This document shows positions 1-9,619 of a stretch of DNA of 64,000 nt, in pieces; position 1 is the stretch's first letter; every line of letters starts with the position of its first letter. The translations under genes and the position numbers were made by a program. The stretch lies in assembly GCA_963832245.1 (NCBI GenBank), contig CAWHTG010000004.1:1364001-1428000 (forward strand), in the 5' to 3' direction. This stretch comes from JABDBE01 sp963832245 (GTDB lineage: Bacteria > Acidobacteriota > Terriglobia > Terriglobales > Acidobacteriaceae). A model generated the notes under the pieces. That model was not told where the DNA came from and ran no database searches. It saw only the letters and a list, made by a program, of their open reading frames with translations.

Positions 1-1194
1 CAGCCAGAAGTGAAGGACGCGGTCGTGATCGCATTGCCGCGCAACGGAAATGCAGAACCTTGTCCAGCAATCATTCTGCGAGAAGCTGGCACCGATCCTG
101 AAGCCGTCGTAAAGCGAGCCAACCAATCCCTCGCCGAATATCAACGAATGAATCATTGGGTGGTGTGGCCGGAGGAAGACTTTCCCCGCACCTCGACGCA
201 GAAGCCGCTCCGAAGCGTCATTCAGCAGGCCGTCCGGGCGCAATTGGCACAGAAATCTCCCGACCAGATGAAATCGAGCCCTCTCGCGGAGTTGATTGGG
301 CGAATCACAGGGCACTCGCCCGCGCGGCTTTCTCCGGATGCGAAATTGGAATCCGAGTTGAACCTCAGCTCACTCGACCGCGTAGAGCTGTTGAGCGCAC
401 TCGAAGATCGATATCAGCTCGATCTCAGCGAAACCCGCTTCGCAGCCGTAAACACGGTTGGTGACTTGGAGCGCATGCTGCAAGGCAAGCCGGTGGCGCG
501 AGCGCCGTACCACTACCCGCGCTGGGTACAGCGTTGGCCCGTTACCTGGGTTAGACTCGCGCTGCATTACCTGCTATTGCGCCCCGCAGTTTTTCTTTTG
601 GGGTGGCCGCGCGTAGAAGGACGACAAAATTTGCGAGGCGTCGGTGGACCGGTTCTCGTCATCTGCAACCACATCGGGGATGTCGATCCTGGCTTCGTGT
701 TGACCGCCCTTCCCGCTCGTCTGCGGCACAGGCTTGCGATCGCCACGGGCGGCGAAGCGCTCGAGATATTGCGTACGCCGCCCGCGACACGAGGCTTCCT
801 AGGCAAAGCCTATGACCGGGTGAAGTGGTCTTTAGGAGTATCGTTGCTAAATCTGTTTCCTTTGCCGCGCGAGGCGGGATTCCGCGAGAGCTTCGCCTAC
901 GCCGGAGGATCCGTGGATCGCGGCTACAGCCTGCTGGTTTTTCCCGAGGGCCGTCACACCACCGACGGCAAAATGCTTCCCTTCCGCTCGGGCATCGGCC
1001 TGTTGGCCAACAACCTGCAAATTCCTATCGTGCCCATGCGCATCGACGGACTATTCGAGGTGAAGCAAGCGGGCAAAAAGTTTGCCAGGCCGGGCCAGAT
1101 AAAAGTAAAGATCAGAGCACCGATTCAGTTTGCGCCTGGGAGCGATCCCAGGTGGATTGCGCACGAACTGCAAAAGAGAGTGGAGCAATTGTGA
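1..1194 (+). CDS. Adenylation C-terminal / acyl carrier / PlsC acyltransferase fusion (5' truncated)
   Basis: The reading frame is open from base 1, so the gene starts outside the window. The first ~80 residues resemble the C-terminal lid of AMP-forming acyl-CoA/acyl-ACP ligases. Residues ~85-160 form an acyl carrier protein domain, whose attachment motif reads LSSLDRVEL rather than the usual DSL. From ~180 to the end there is a PlsC-type lysophospholipid acyltransferase, with NHIGDVD matching NHx4D and FPEGR matching the second motif. Likely role: activate a fatty acid, hold it on the carrier domain and transfer it to a glycerolipid. This resembles E. coli Aas in concept, but with the acyltransferase last and an added carrier. 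Domain identity is well supported; the substrate is inferred. Confidence 0.85.
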   Translation, partial: QPEVKDAVVIALPRNGNAEPCPAIILREAGTDPEAVVKRANQSLAEYQRMNHWVVWPEEDFPRTSTQKPLRSVIQQAVRAQLAQKSPDQMKSSPLAELIGRITGHSPARLSPDAKLESELNLSSLDRVELLSALEDRYQLDLSETRFAAVNTVGDLERMLQGKPVARAPYHYPRWVQRWPVTWVRLALHYLLLRPAVFLLGWPRVEGRQNLRGVGGPVLVICNHIGDVDPGFVLTALPARLRHRLAIATGGEALEILRTPPATRGFLGKAYDRVKWSLGVSLLNLFPLPREAGFRESFAYAGGSVDRGYSLLVFPEGRHTTDGKMLPFRSGIGLLANNLQIPIVPMRIDGLFEVKQAGKKFARPGQIKVKIRAPIQFAPGSDPRWIAHELQKRVEQL

Positions 1195-1334
1195 GAGTCC
1201 TCGAAAACCACGCTGCAGCCTGGCGGCAAAAACCGCAAAAATTGTCCTCGAAGACAAACTGCACCGAACCACCAGCCAGGCCGTGGCGGTAAAGGATTAG
1301 GTTCCATTTTAACGGCGTCGCACCACTGGAACGC

Positions 1335-2042
1335 TCAATTGCTTCCTTTTACGGCGAATGCGAGCCCCGGTGTCGTCTGAAAAGTATTCCACCGGTTATT
1401 CGTGCCGGGGAAGGTCGCGACCGTTGCTTTGTCCACCTGATTGGTGTCGATGACATTCCAGGCGTCTACGGTATCTTGCTCCTTGCTGTTGGTGCTCAGA
1501 ACGACCCAATACTGCTTTCCGGCGCTGATCGGTATGCCAGCGCTGTCGGACTTCACCACCAGTCTGCAGCAGCTACCGAATTGAGCCAGACCCAAGGCAT
1601 TCCACGTCTTCAGCGCCTTGCCGGGTACGCCATTATTGTCGTGGTTAAGACTGAGGACAACGCCATTGGTTGTTCCTTGCGAATAGCCGACTGCGACCTC
1701 AATTCTGGTTACGGTGTGATCGGCGCGAGGCGTGAAGGCAGCTGCCATCCATTGCACGCCGGCACCAGAATTCGGGCCCATGACGTTGTAGCCGGTACAG
1801 CACCAGTACTCGCCCTTCGGATAGACAGCCGCGAGATTGCTGAAGATCGTGACCAGACTTGGGTCGTTGAGGTTCGTGGTCGTGAAGGATGGGAATGCCT
1901 CGGTTACGACCGTCATTCGGGCGTGTTTGCCCCAAACCATTGTCCCATTGCTCCTCAAGACGACGTTATTCTGGGCGGCCAGAATAGCCATCGCGCCAGC
2001 GAAAACCAGCGCCATAGACAGCAGCAATTTCTTTGAGATCAT
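1335..2042 (-). CDS. Secreted protein with choice-of-anchor-like beta domain
   Basis: The start at 2042 was chosen because GGAGGAG lies 6 nt upstream and the protein then begins MISKKLLLSMALVFAGAM, a standard signal peptide ending near AAQ. The mature part (~210 residues) has the pattern of exported beta-sandwich modules (AAAFTPRADHTVTRIEVAVG, a G-V-PG turn, then an aromatic strand and a final FAVKG). This recalls the choice-of-anchor families of surface proteins. No catalytic residues were recognised. Two Cys pairs (residues CC around the motif WCCTG and SCC) may form disulfides. Function unknown. Confidence 0.7.
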   Translation of the reverse strand: MISKKLLLSMALVFAGAMAILAAQNNVVLRSNGTMVWGKHARMTVVTEAFPSFTTTNLNDPSLVTIFSNLAAVYPKGEYWCCTGYNVMGPNSGAGVQWMAAAFTPRADHTVTRIEVAVGYSQGTTNGVVLSLNHDNNGVPGKALKTWNALGLAQFGSCCRLVVKSDSAGIPISAGKQYWVVLSTNSKEQDTVDAWNVIDTNQVDKATVATFPGTNNRWNTFQTTPGLAFAVKGSN

Positions 2043-2166
2043 GGCTCTCCTCCGATTAACACTGTCACGCATCATATCTCGGGCGCGGATGGCCGGCAAT
2101 CGCGTACGTCCAATCATGGCCGTCATCGTTCGATAAGGATGGATAGCGCGCGGGGCAGGGCTTAGT

Positions 2167-2181
2167 TATAATTTGTGGCCA
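2167..2181 (+). promoter_or_regulatory. Perfect TATAAT just upstream of sodC ATG
   Basis: TATAAT lies at 2167-2172 and the ATG at 2181, 8 nt later, with no Shine-Dalgarno sequence between. Transcription from this box would start close to the ATG, giving a leaderless or nearly leaderless mRNA. No convincing -35 box is seen 16-18 nt upstream. Confidence 0.4.
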
Positions 2182-2717
2182 TGAAACATAAACGACTGTT
2201 CGTAGCAGCAGTATCATTCACGATCATTCTCTTGTCGCTGTCCAGTGCGGCCAAGACGGTGGTTGAGATGAAAGATGCTCAAGGCAAGAGCGTAGGCACG
2301 GTTACGTTGTCGGAAAGCGGAACTGGCGCGAAGGGCGCGGGCGTGGGTCTTGAGCTCAAGTTGCATGACCTGCCCCCGGGCACACACGCGATCCACTTTC
2401 ACCAGAACGCTAAGTGCGATGGTCCAGACTTCAAGTCCGCCGGGCCGCACTTTAATCCCGATGGAAAGAAACACGGTCTGCAGAATCCCGAAGGACACCA
2501 CGCCGGTGACATGCTGAACTTCACGGTCAAGGAAAACGGCAAGGCGACCGGAAAATTGACGGACAGCGATGTCAGCCTGGGAGATGGCACCGATAGCCAC
2601 TCGCTCTTCAGCAATGGTGGAACGGCGCTGGTCATTCATGCCAAGGAAGATGACATGAAGACAGATCCGTCGGGAAACTCCGGCGATCGCATTGCCTGCG
2701 GCGTGGTCAGCAAATAG
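2181..2717 (+). CDS. sodC: Exported Cu/Zn superoxide dismutase
   Basis: Predicted 178-residue protein with an N-terminal signal peptide (about residues 1-25, ending SSAAK) and a complete Cu/Zn SOD fold. Metal ligands visible are HFH after DLPPGTHAI, the bridging His in GPHFNP, His and Asp in GHHAGD, and the last copper ligand in LVIHAKEDD. The structural cysteines are in AKCDGPD and IACGVV. It dismutates superoxide in the periplasm. A GTG at 2175 is in frame, but the ATG at 2181 gives the better signal peptide. Confidence 0.93.
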   Translation: MKHKRLFVAAVSFTIILLSLSSAAKTVVEMKDAQGKSVGTVTLSESGTGAKGAGVGLELKLHDLPPGTHAIHFHQNAKCDGPDFKSAGPHFNPDGKKHGLQNPEGHHAGDMLNFTVKENGKATGKLTDSDVSLGDGTDSHSLFSNGGTALVIHAKEDDMKTDPSGNSGDRIACGVVSK

Positions 2718-2754
2718 AACGGTTTTTTGTAGCGCCAGCATCTTGCCAGGTGTC

Positions 2755-2817
2755 GCGAGCGCATCTTGCGCTCGCGTGGGGGCGGGACGCCCCCACGACA
2801 GCCGCCGGGACGGCGGC
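2755..2817. repeat. Three perfect hairpins in a row
   Basis: Downstream of sodC lie GCGAGCGC/GCGCTCGC (2755-2775), GTGGGGGC/GCCCCCAC (2776-2796) and GCCGCC/GGCGGC (2801-2817), each with a 5-nt loop. No T-tract follows, so this is not a classical terminator. It belongs to the stacked-hairpin class seen at several other intergenic sites in the window. Confidence 0.7.
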
Positions 2818-2833
2818 GCTACGAAAATTCGGT

Positions 2834-4024
2834 CTAGTGAGCTACTCCCGCCTGACTAGACTTCGGCGGCGCTATGTCAACTTTCACCGCGCTTGCATTG
2901 TCCTGCTTTCGCGTATCCACTGACACCACCCCGAGGTCCGCGTTTGAATCCAGCGATCGAAGCGTCTGAGTCTCCCGAGTTGTACCGCCCGATCCAGGTC
3001 GCACGATATCGATAGCCTGCTCTGTAACCCGCAAGCTGTCGTTCGGCTGCGCGGGGTCGCGCTGCTCCACCTGCTTTTCGCTAGATTGGGCACCACCCGC
3101 TCCCTTTCGTTGAACAGTCATAACCCGCTGGTTCAAGCGCAGGCTGCCGTCAATCGGAGTTCCCGGAAGATTGGTTGAGTAGGTTTCCACTGTATCGCGT
3201 TTCTCGCCAGCGGCATTTTCCGATTCCTTGCTCACTGTGCGCTCGACTACGGACAAGCTTCCGTCAGTTCCCGGGCGCAGCACGCGCTCTTCCTTGGTGC
3301 TGTCTTTGCCTTCGCCTTTGACCGTCCCCTCTCGGACTTCGCTGAGTTGCCAGTTGCCATTGGAGTCAGAGACGGAAGTGGACTTGCGAAACTCAAGGTT
3401 GTGCTCACCCGTCTTCGTCTGGCGTTCCGTAGTTTCCACAGACGCCGTCAACCCACCATTCAGCGAGGGAGTGAGAAGCGTGCTTTTGGTCTCCTGCACG
3501 TTGGGACTGATCTGCTTCGTGTCTTGCATCTCGCGCCCCACGATTTGCAAAGCGCCGTTGGCATCAGGGTTCGATACGGTGCGCACTGCTTTCACCTCCC
3601 CGCCCGGAAGGCTGCGTTTCTCCTCCTCGGTAACCTGGACCAGAGTTTTCCTGCCATCGGAATCTCGTCCAAATGTGCGCTCGACGGTTCGCACCGTGGT
3701 CGCGTCCACTTTTATAGTTTCCTTTTGCACATCCAGATAAGGCTCATAGTGCCCGTCCGTACCCATGCGTTCCGTACTTTGAGTGTCGACAGTACGGCCA
3801 CCAGCCTCAGAATGGCTTTCGGATGTCCTGATTGGATTCTGGTTGTCAGGCAGTTGCCGCTGGGTTGTCGCCGTCCAGGATTGATTCGTGTTGGCGGTAG
3901 AAGCGTCAGTACTGCCCTGCGTCTGCGCACCCGCATATTGCGGGGACAGCCAAACCATCAGGAGAATTGCCGGCAGGCGCCGCAAAAATACGAACTGAAG
4001 AAACCGGCGAGCATCGAAATTCAT
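2834..4024 (-). CDS. Secreted repeat-rich hypothetical protein
   Basis: Start taken at 4024 (MNFDARRF), preceded by GAGAGGAC. A signal peptide spans about residues 1-34, ending AGAQ. The ~360-residue mature chain is hydrophilic and built of imperfect ~30-residue units with the pattern RT-V-x-DxxG-x-QV-x-RE/VE. Examples are RTVERTFGRDSDGRKTLVQV and RTVSNPDANGALQIVGRE, suggesting repeated beta hairpins. No enzymatic motif. Composition rich in T, S, Q, E and K points to an extended periplasmic or surface protein. Function unknown. Confidence 0.65.
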   Translation of the reverse strand: MNFDARRFLQFVFLRRLPAILLMVWLSPQYAGAQTQGSTDASTANTNQSWTATTQRQLPDNQNPIRTSESHSEAGGRTVDTQSTERMGTDGHYEPYLDVQKETIKVDATTVRTVERTFGRDSDGRKTLVQVTEEEKRSLPGGEVKAVRTVSNPDANGALQIVGREMQDTKQISPNVQETKSTLLTPSLNGGLTASVETTERQTKTGEHNLEFRKSTSVSDSNGNWQLSEVREGTVKGEGKDSTKEERVLRPGTDGSLSVVERTVSKESENAAGEKRDTVETYSTNLPGTPIDGSLRLNQRVMTVQRKGAGGAQSSEKQVEQRDPAQPNDSLRVTEQAIDIVRPGSGGTTRETQTLRSLDSNADLGVVSVDTRKQDNASAVKVDIAPPKSSQAGVAH

Positions 4025-4131
4025 GAGTCCTCTCAACCTCGAGAGCCGCCGGCAATCTGGACCCGGCCCGAAGCCCCACGTATAAGCATAAACCTATTCG
4101 CGGAAGGATTCGCGGCATGAGGACTCGCCGA

Positions 4132-6134
4132 TTAAGTTGAGGCGCGGGACATATCCAGACCCATTTTGTGCTGGAGTTCCGCGAAGCGCGGGTCCGAGCG
4201 CACGGGATCGAGCCGCCGGGTGACGTTGATAAACGGCATTTGACTTTCCCGGTCGGCGTAGGCTTTTTCCAGCCACTGAAATGTCGTGTCTGGATCACCG
4301 ATACCAGCAAAAACGACTGCCATATCGAACGCCGAAACGTAATGCCGCTTGGATGCCTGTCGCAACCTCGCTATCACTTTTCGTGCCTCGTTTTGGTTTC
4401 CCGATGCTCCGTACGCATGAGCCAGCGAAGCCAATGCCGGAGGGCTGTTCTGCGACAGGTCAACCGCTTTCTGGTACTCGGCGATCGCTTCCGGCCACAT
4501 CGCCTGGCCCTCATACTCGGAGCCCAAAGCAATGTGCGCTGGGACAAAGTTGGGATCCATCTCGAGAGTTCGTCGGCTTACATCCAGCGCCTGCGCGTAT
4601 TGACCAAGGTCGCGATAGCGTCCAGCCAGGGTGGTACTGATCGACAGGGAGAGAGGGTCGATCTGCTGCGCCAGTTTGGCCTCGGCAACGGCTTCGGGAA
4701 ACCGGCCCATCGCCGAGAGATAGTAACTGTACCATTGGTGGGCGGTAGCGTAGTTCGGGTTCAACGCGATGGCGCGGCGAAACTCTCGCTCAGAGCGGGT
4801 CCAGTCCCAGTCATAATAAAACGCCACTAATGCCAGCTCGGCATGCACCTCGGCAATCGTGGGATCCAACTCCAGGGCCTTGTTGGCTGCGACATGAGCC
4901 TTGGAACTCGCCACGCTGGCAGGCAAGACATCCGAACCTAGAATCGAGTAGCTATCAGCCAAGGCTGCATACGCGGCCGCGAACTTCGGGTCTTGCGAAA
5001 TGGCCTGCTGGAAGTAATCGATGCTCTTGTTCAGTCCGTCCTCCGTCCGCTTATTCCAGAAATAACGGCCCTTGAGATAGGATTCGTACGCGTCAGGCTG
5101 GACAGTATGCTGGAGCGGCCGGATGTCGGCTTGCGGGGAGGTTACTTTGCCCTGGACCTCTTCCGCAATGTCCCTTGCTGCCGAGCTCTGTAGCACTAAT
5201 ACGTCTTTGAGTTCGTGATCGTAACTCCTGGCCCAGAGGTGGCGATCACTGGCTGAGTCGATCAACTGCACCCGTATCCGAACCCGGTCTCCCCCCGTTG
5301 CACGGTCCCTTCAATCAGAGTGTCTACGCCAAGCTCGCGGCCGATCTCTGGGGCCGTCTTGCCCGCGCCCTTATAGTGGATGGCGGATGTTCGAGAAATT
5401 ACCCGCAGGTTTGCGAACTGGGCAAGATCGGTTGTAAGTTCGTCGGTCATGCCATCCGCAAAATAATCCTCCGCTGGATTGTTGGAAAGGTTTTGCAGAG
5501 GGAGGACTGCGATCGAGCGAGGAGGTTTGGTAACGGAGGCCACGGCCACGGCCGCACTCCTGGTCGAGCGAAACAAGGCAAAGAACCGGTCTCGCGATCC
5601 TGCCGCATTGAAAACCAGTGCCGCTAAGCCCAGCACCACGACGGCGGAGGCAAAAATATGCAGGGGCTGGCGTCCTTGCTTGTGTTCCTTCGCCGTATGG
5701 ACAAGTGCCCCTAACCCTTCAGCAGTTAAAGTTTGAAACTCAGGGTTGGCAGGGATTCCAGCCCCCGCGTTAGCGGAGGCGACATCCACTTCTGGACCTG
5801 GTTCCACCCTGGAAGTTACCGAAGCGACGAAGCGGTACCCCCGTCGCGGCAAGGTTTCAATATAGCGGGGCTCCGTGGCGGAATCGCAAAGAGCCTGCCG
5901 GAGCTTCTTGATCGACGTGTTCAGCCCATGCTCGAAGTCCACAAAGGTGTCAGCCGACCAAAGCTTCCGCCGGATCTCCTCCCGGGTCACCACCTCGCCC
6001 GCGTGACTAAGGAGTAATTCCAGGATAAAGAAGGGCTGGCCGCGGAGCTTTATCTTTGTCCCGTTTTTGGACAATTCCTGCGCAGAGGTATTCGCCTCAA
6101 ACGGCCCAAAACGGAAGATCGATGCGGAGGTCAT
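4132..6134 (-). pseudogene. CadC-like wHTH / TolB-like / TPR regulator, frameshifted in a G run
   Basis: Two overlapping open frames (5262-6134 and 4132-5271) encode consecutive halves of one regulator. The first carries the OmpR/ToxR-type winged helix (FRFGPFEAN to RRGYRFVASV), a TM segment and the start of the TolB-like domain, then ends after EGTVQRGE. The second begins inside the expected next segment (QLIDSASDRHLWARSYD) and carries the TPRs. Adding one base to the six-base run at 5291-5296 restores RGGDRVRIRVQLID. The intact paralogue just upstream (6242-8203) has RSGDRVRITAQLV at the same place. The restored length would be ~667 residues versus 653 for the paralogue. The lesion could be a sequencing error, a true mutation or a slippage site. 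The start at 6134 (MTSASIFRFG) is inferred from the paralogue, as its SD is weak. Confidence 0.8.
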
Positions 6135-6241
6135 GGCCAGAACCCGCCGGGGGATTTTTAACTGGCGGATTGTACCATTGACCTCCCCAAAACGCAGCTG
6201 AAATGTATCTAACTCTATTTTCAACAACTTTACGATCTGTA

Positions 6242-8203
6242 TTAGTGTGGCAAACCTACGCGCTGCAATAGTTGCTGGAAGTGGGAATGGGATTTGAGAG
6301 GGTCGAAGCGAGGATCGGCATTCATCAGGATAAGTCCGCCGTCGCGATGCCGGTATTCTGTTTCCAGCACTTTCAAGGCGCGATCGGTTTCTCCCGACAG
6401 CACATAGAATTCCGCGACTGAGCCGGTGTCGGGCAAAACGCCGCCAGGGCTTGCTTTGGCTGTTCTCCTCAGCCAGATTTGCATCTCCGTTTTGTTGCCA
6501 GCCAGAGCGTACGTGTTCGCGAGCTCTGAAAGCATCCAGACGTTGTCACCGGAGAGCGCCACCGCTCGCTGGCCTTCGGCTATGGCCTCGGGAAACATGC
6601 GCTTCTCGTCATAAATTCGCTCCAGCACCCGATGCGCGTGGGCAAAGTTAGGATCCAATTCAATGGTGGTCCGGGCTTGCTGCAAAGCTTCGTTGTAGCG
6701 GCGTGCGAAGTAGAGGATCTCCGCTACATCGGTATTGATGATGGCCGAAAGCGGATCAGTCTGACGAGCCCGCCGCATCTCGGCCACAGCTTCGTCCATT
6801 CGTCCCAAAGCCGCCAGATTAAATGCATACCAGTGATGGGCGATGGAGTAGTTAGGGTCGAGAGCAATGGCACGCTTGAATTCCTGCTCAGCCTCCTGAA
6901 ATTTCCATTCGTAGTGCATTTCAACAAAAGCCAGCGAGGTATGCGCATCCGCTAGCGAAGGATCGAGCTTTAAGGCGGTAAGCGCCATGTCTTTTGCCTT
7001 GGGCATTGCGGTTTCGCGGTGCATCTTGGCATTGGGAATGGATCCCAGCAGGGCATAAGCATCGGCTGAACCGGCATAGGCCTGGGCATATTGTGGATCC
7101 TCGGTCACTGCCGCCTGGAAATAGTCGATGGATTTCAGGTAGCCTGCTTCTGTCCGGAGATTCCAAAAATACCGGCCCTTCAAGTAGTCCTCCCGAGCCT
7201 GAGGACTAACGGCAGCCGAAGTCGCCCGTAGCTGCGGTACCGGGGGTGCTATTTCCCTCTGTATTTGGCTGGCGATACTTCGAGAAACTTCGTCTTGCAG
7301 GGCGACCAGGTCGGGCAGGTCGCGCTCGTAAGTTTCAGCCCAGATATGTTGATCTGTAGCGGCGCGCACCAACTGGGCGGTAATGCGGACTCGATCCCCG
7401 GAGCGCAATACCGCACCCTCAATGATGGCATCGACGCCCAGTTCCTGGGCGATCTGTGGAAGTCTCTTGTGCGAATCCTTGTACTGCATTATGGAGGTGC
7501 GGGAGATGACTTTGAGGCCCGGAATCTTGGCCAGGTCGGTAATCAAAGCTTCGGTCATGCCGTCGGCAAAGTACGCCTGCGCCGGGTCAGCCGACAAATT
7601 CTGCAGTGGCAACACCGCCAGCGATTGTATGGGCTCGGGAGCGGTGGTGTGGAATCGCTTCCATACGGGCCGGGTCAAGATCAAAACCGCCAGCAGTAGC
7701 GCCATTGCGGCAATGGCGTAGGTTAGAGCCTGGAAGCGAAGCCGGGGAACGATGCGTTCAGCAACCCCGGTTTCAGCAACTCCAATCTCAGGAACTGCAC
7801 TTTTAGGGGGCGCGGGAGGCGATGGTCGGCCGGGGGTTGGACCTGACAGAACATTGGCATTGGGCGTAACGCCTGCAAGTTCCCGCACGTCCGCAACAAA
7901 ACGATAGCCCCGCGTCGGGACGGTTTCGATGTATCGAGGGCCATGCTCTCCGTCCTGCAATGCTTTGCGCAATACCGAAATATGCTGGGCAAGATTCGAC
8001 TCTTCAACGAAGGTATCCGGCCAGACCCTGCGCAGCAATTCATCTTTCTCGAGCAGGTGTCCACGATTCTCAACCAGGACGAGTAAGGCGTCGAACGCCT
8101 TCGGGGGCAGGCGTATTTGAGCCTGGTCGCGAAGCAGCGACCGCTCGGCGGGATTCAAACGAAACGGACCGAACTCGAAGATCGCCTTTGTTTGTGGAGA
8201 CAT
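6242..8203 (-). CDS. CadC-like winged-helix membrane regulator with TolB-like domain and TPRs
   Basis: 653 residues. Residues ~1-110 are an OmpR/ToxR-type DNA-binding winged helix (FEFGPFRLNP, RRVWPDTFVEESNLAQHIS, PTRGYRFVADV). After a Pro-rich linker, a TM helix (~168-190, LTYAIAAMALLLAVLIL) places the rest outside the cytoplasm. A TolB N-terminal-like module follows (SLAVLPLQNLSADP, FADGMTEALITDLAK, ~200-330), then about eight TPR-like helices. By analogy with CadC it would sense envelope signals and control transcription directly. A frameshifted paralogue lies immediately downstream. Targets unknown; the divergent secreted protein at 8427 is a candidate by position. Confidence 0.87.
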   Translation of the reverse strand: MSPQTKAIFEFGPFRLNPAERSLLRDQAQIRLPPKAFDALLVLVENRGHLLEKDELLRRVWPDTFVEESNLAQHISVLRKALQDGEHGPRYIETVPTRGYRFVADVRELAGVTPNANVLSGPTPGRPSPPAPPKSAVPEIGVAETGVAERIVPRLRFQALTYAIAAMALLLAVLILTRPVWKRFHTTAPEPIQSLAVLPLQNLSADPAQAYFADGMTEALITDLAKIPGLKVISRTSIMQYKDSHKRLPQIAQELGVDAIIEGAVLRSGDRVRITAQLVRAATDQHIWAETYERDLPDLVALQDEVSRSIASQIQREIAPPVPQLRATSAAVSPQAREDYLKGRYFWNLRTEAGYLKSIDYFQAAVTEDPQYAQAYAGSADAYALLGSIPNAKMHRETAMPKAKDMALTALKLDPSLADAHTSLAFVEMHYEWKFQEAEQEFKRAIALDPNYSIAHHWYAFNLAALGRMDEAVAEMRRARQTDPLSAIINTDVAEILYFARRYNEALQQARTTIELDPNFAHAHRVLERIYDEKRMFPEAIAEGQRAVALSGDNVWMLSELANTYALAGNKTEMQIWLRRTAKASPGGVLPDTGSVAEFYVLSGETDRALKVLETEYRHRDGGLILMNADPRFDPLKSHSHFQQLLQRVGLPH

Positions 8204-8426
8204 GAGGCATTCACAAAAGCTTTAGAAAAACTTTATGCAAGCCTAAAGACCAGTAAACGGTTTCGCGGTTAATGTCCACGGCGCGACGGGGGGAGGAACC
8301 GAGCGGGGCCAAGTGCGCCGGGCGCTTCACATTCTACACCCTTTGGAACCCATGTCTCTGGCGGGATTCGCTCGCGAGTCGCTCCCTGCGTCATGTTGCC
8401 GGATGAGGACTGAAAAGGAGAATCCT

Positions 8427-9491
8427 ATGAAAAACAATTCGTATAGCCTGTTTGTGCGAAACCCCACTGGGCCCGGCCGGATCTACGCGTTTCGCGTGCT
8501 CTGCGTGGCTACGGTGCTCGTGTCCTTGTTCAGTGGGCTGGGACTCGCGCAAGACGCCCCGTCCGCAACAATTTCGGGTTCTGGTACCACTGACTTCATT
8601 CCCATCTGGACTAACAGCACGACACTGGGGAATTCAGGGTTATTCCAGTTGGGTACGGGAGCCAAGGCGAAGGTGGGTATCGCCACTACGACACCAGTGT
8701 CCACGCTAGATGTGAACGGCACCGCCACGGTTCGTGGCGCGTTCACTTTGCCGTCTTCGGGAACGGCAACGGCGACCAGTGGGGCGAAGTCGCGCGCGTT
8801 CAAGCTGACAGCTTCGGCCTTCAACAGCACCACCAGCACGCCTGTCAATCAGACCTTCCAGTGGCAGGCCGAACCGGCCGGCAATGACACGAGCACGCCC
8901 TCGGGAACCTTCAATCTACTGTTTGGCGAGGGTTCGACCCCGCCATCAGAGACCGGCTTGAACATCGCCAGCAACGGGCAGATCACGTTCGCCACTGGGC
9001 AGACTTTCCCCGGCACCGGGGACGGTACTGTAACCAGCGTCGGGAGCGGAGTGGGCCTGATAGGGGGACCGATCACGACCAGCGGGACACTGGCAATCGA
9101 CCCTACCGTGGTTCCACAGTTGAACAAGGCAAACACCTTCACCGGCAATCAGACAGTGAATGGCAATTTGAGCGTTGTTGGTGGCGGCGTTATCTCTGTC
9201 GGCGGGTCGAGAGCCCTGAGCTGCACGCGCTCCTGCGGAGCTATAGGCTCCATCCCCAATGGGGGCTCCTCAACTTATTCCACAGGTGCGGTCCCGGCCC
9301 CCGCCGGGTATTCGCTGACGGGCTGCAGCGCGTATTGGGGCTTGCCCACCTGCGGGACAATCCAGTATCCGGAGACGGCAAATATAACAGCGCTTGACGA
9401 TGGCGCCGGGGCCTGCCACGCCTTGGGATATAACGGTAGCGGGTTTACTCTTGTGTCCTGCGCCTGCGTGACTGCCTGTGAGCTGCCTTAA
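8427..9491 (+). CDS. Secreted fibre-like protein with Cys-rich C-terminus
   Basis: The start at 8427 has AAGGAG 6 nt upstream. A signal peptide of ~40 residues ends near GLAQD. The mature part begins with a phage-tail/adhesin-like pattern (FIPIWTNSTTLGNSGL, then VGIATTTPVSTLDVNGTATV), seen in exported collar or fibre proteins. A T/S/G-rich stretch follows (~130-260). The last ~85 residues contain about ten cysteines (SCTRSCGAIG, CSAYWGLPTCG, CACVTACELP), suggesting a disulfide-stabilised domain. Function unknown. It is transcribed divergently from the CadC-like regulator and closed by a strong terminator. Confidence 0.7.
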   Translation: MKNNSYSLFVRNPTGPGRIYAFRVLCVATVLVSLFSGLGLAQDAPSATISGSGTTDFIPIWTNSTTLGNSGLFQLGTGAKAKVGIATTTPVSTLDVNGTATVRGAFTLPSSGTATATSGAKSRAFKLTASAFNSTTSTPVNQTFQWQAEPAGNDTSTPSGTFNLLFGEGSTPPSETGLNIASNGQITFATGQTFPGTGDGTVTSVGSGVGLIGGPITTSGTLAIDPTVVPQLNKANTFTGNQTVNGNLSVVGGGVISVGGSRALSCTRSCGAIGSIPNGGSSTYSTGAVPAPAGYSLTGCSAYWGLPTCGTIQYPETANITALDDGAGACHALGYNGSGFTLVSCACVTACELP

Positions 9492-9557
9492 AGGGTTGGA
9501 GCGCTAACGGGCAGTCATCGAGAAATAGTCAATGAGTTTTAGTTCTTGAGTAGTCAG

Positions 9558-9593
9558 TGGCCCCAGCGCTCGGCGAGCACTGGGGCCATTTTT
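9558..9593 (+). terminator. Strong Rho-independent terminator
   Basis: TGGCCCCAG (9558-9566) pairs with CTGGGGCCA (9580-9588). An inner GCTC/GAGC stem extends it past one mismatch to a GGC loop, and TTTTT follows. It terminates the secreted-protein gene ending at 9491. The stem is symmetric, so it may also act on the converging aminotransferase transcript. Confidence 0.9.
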
Positions 9594-9619
9594 CAAGGTT
9601 TTTCCGAATGGAATCGCTG

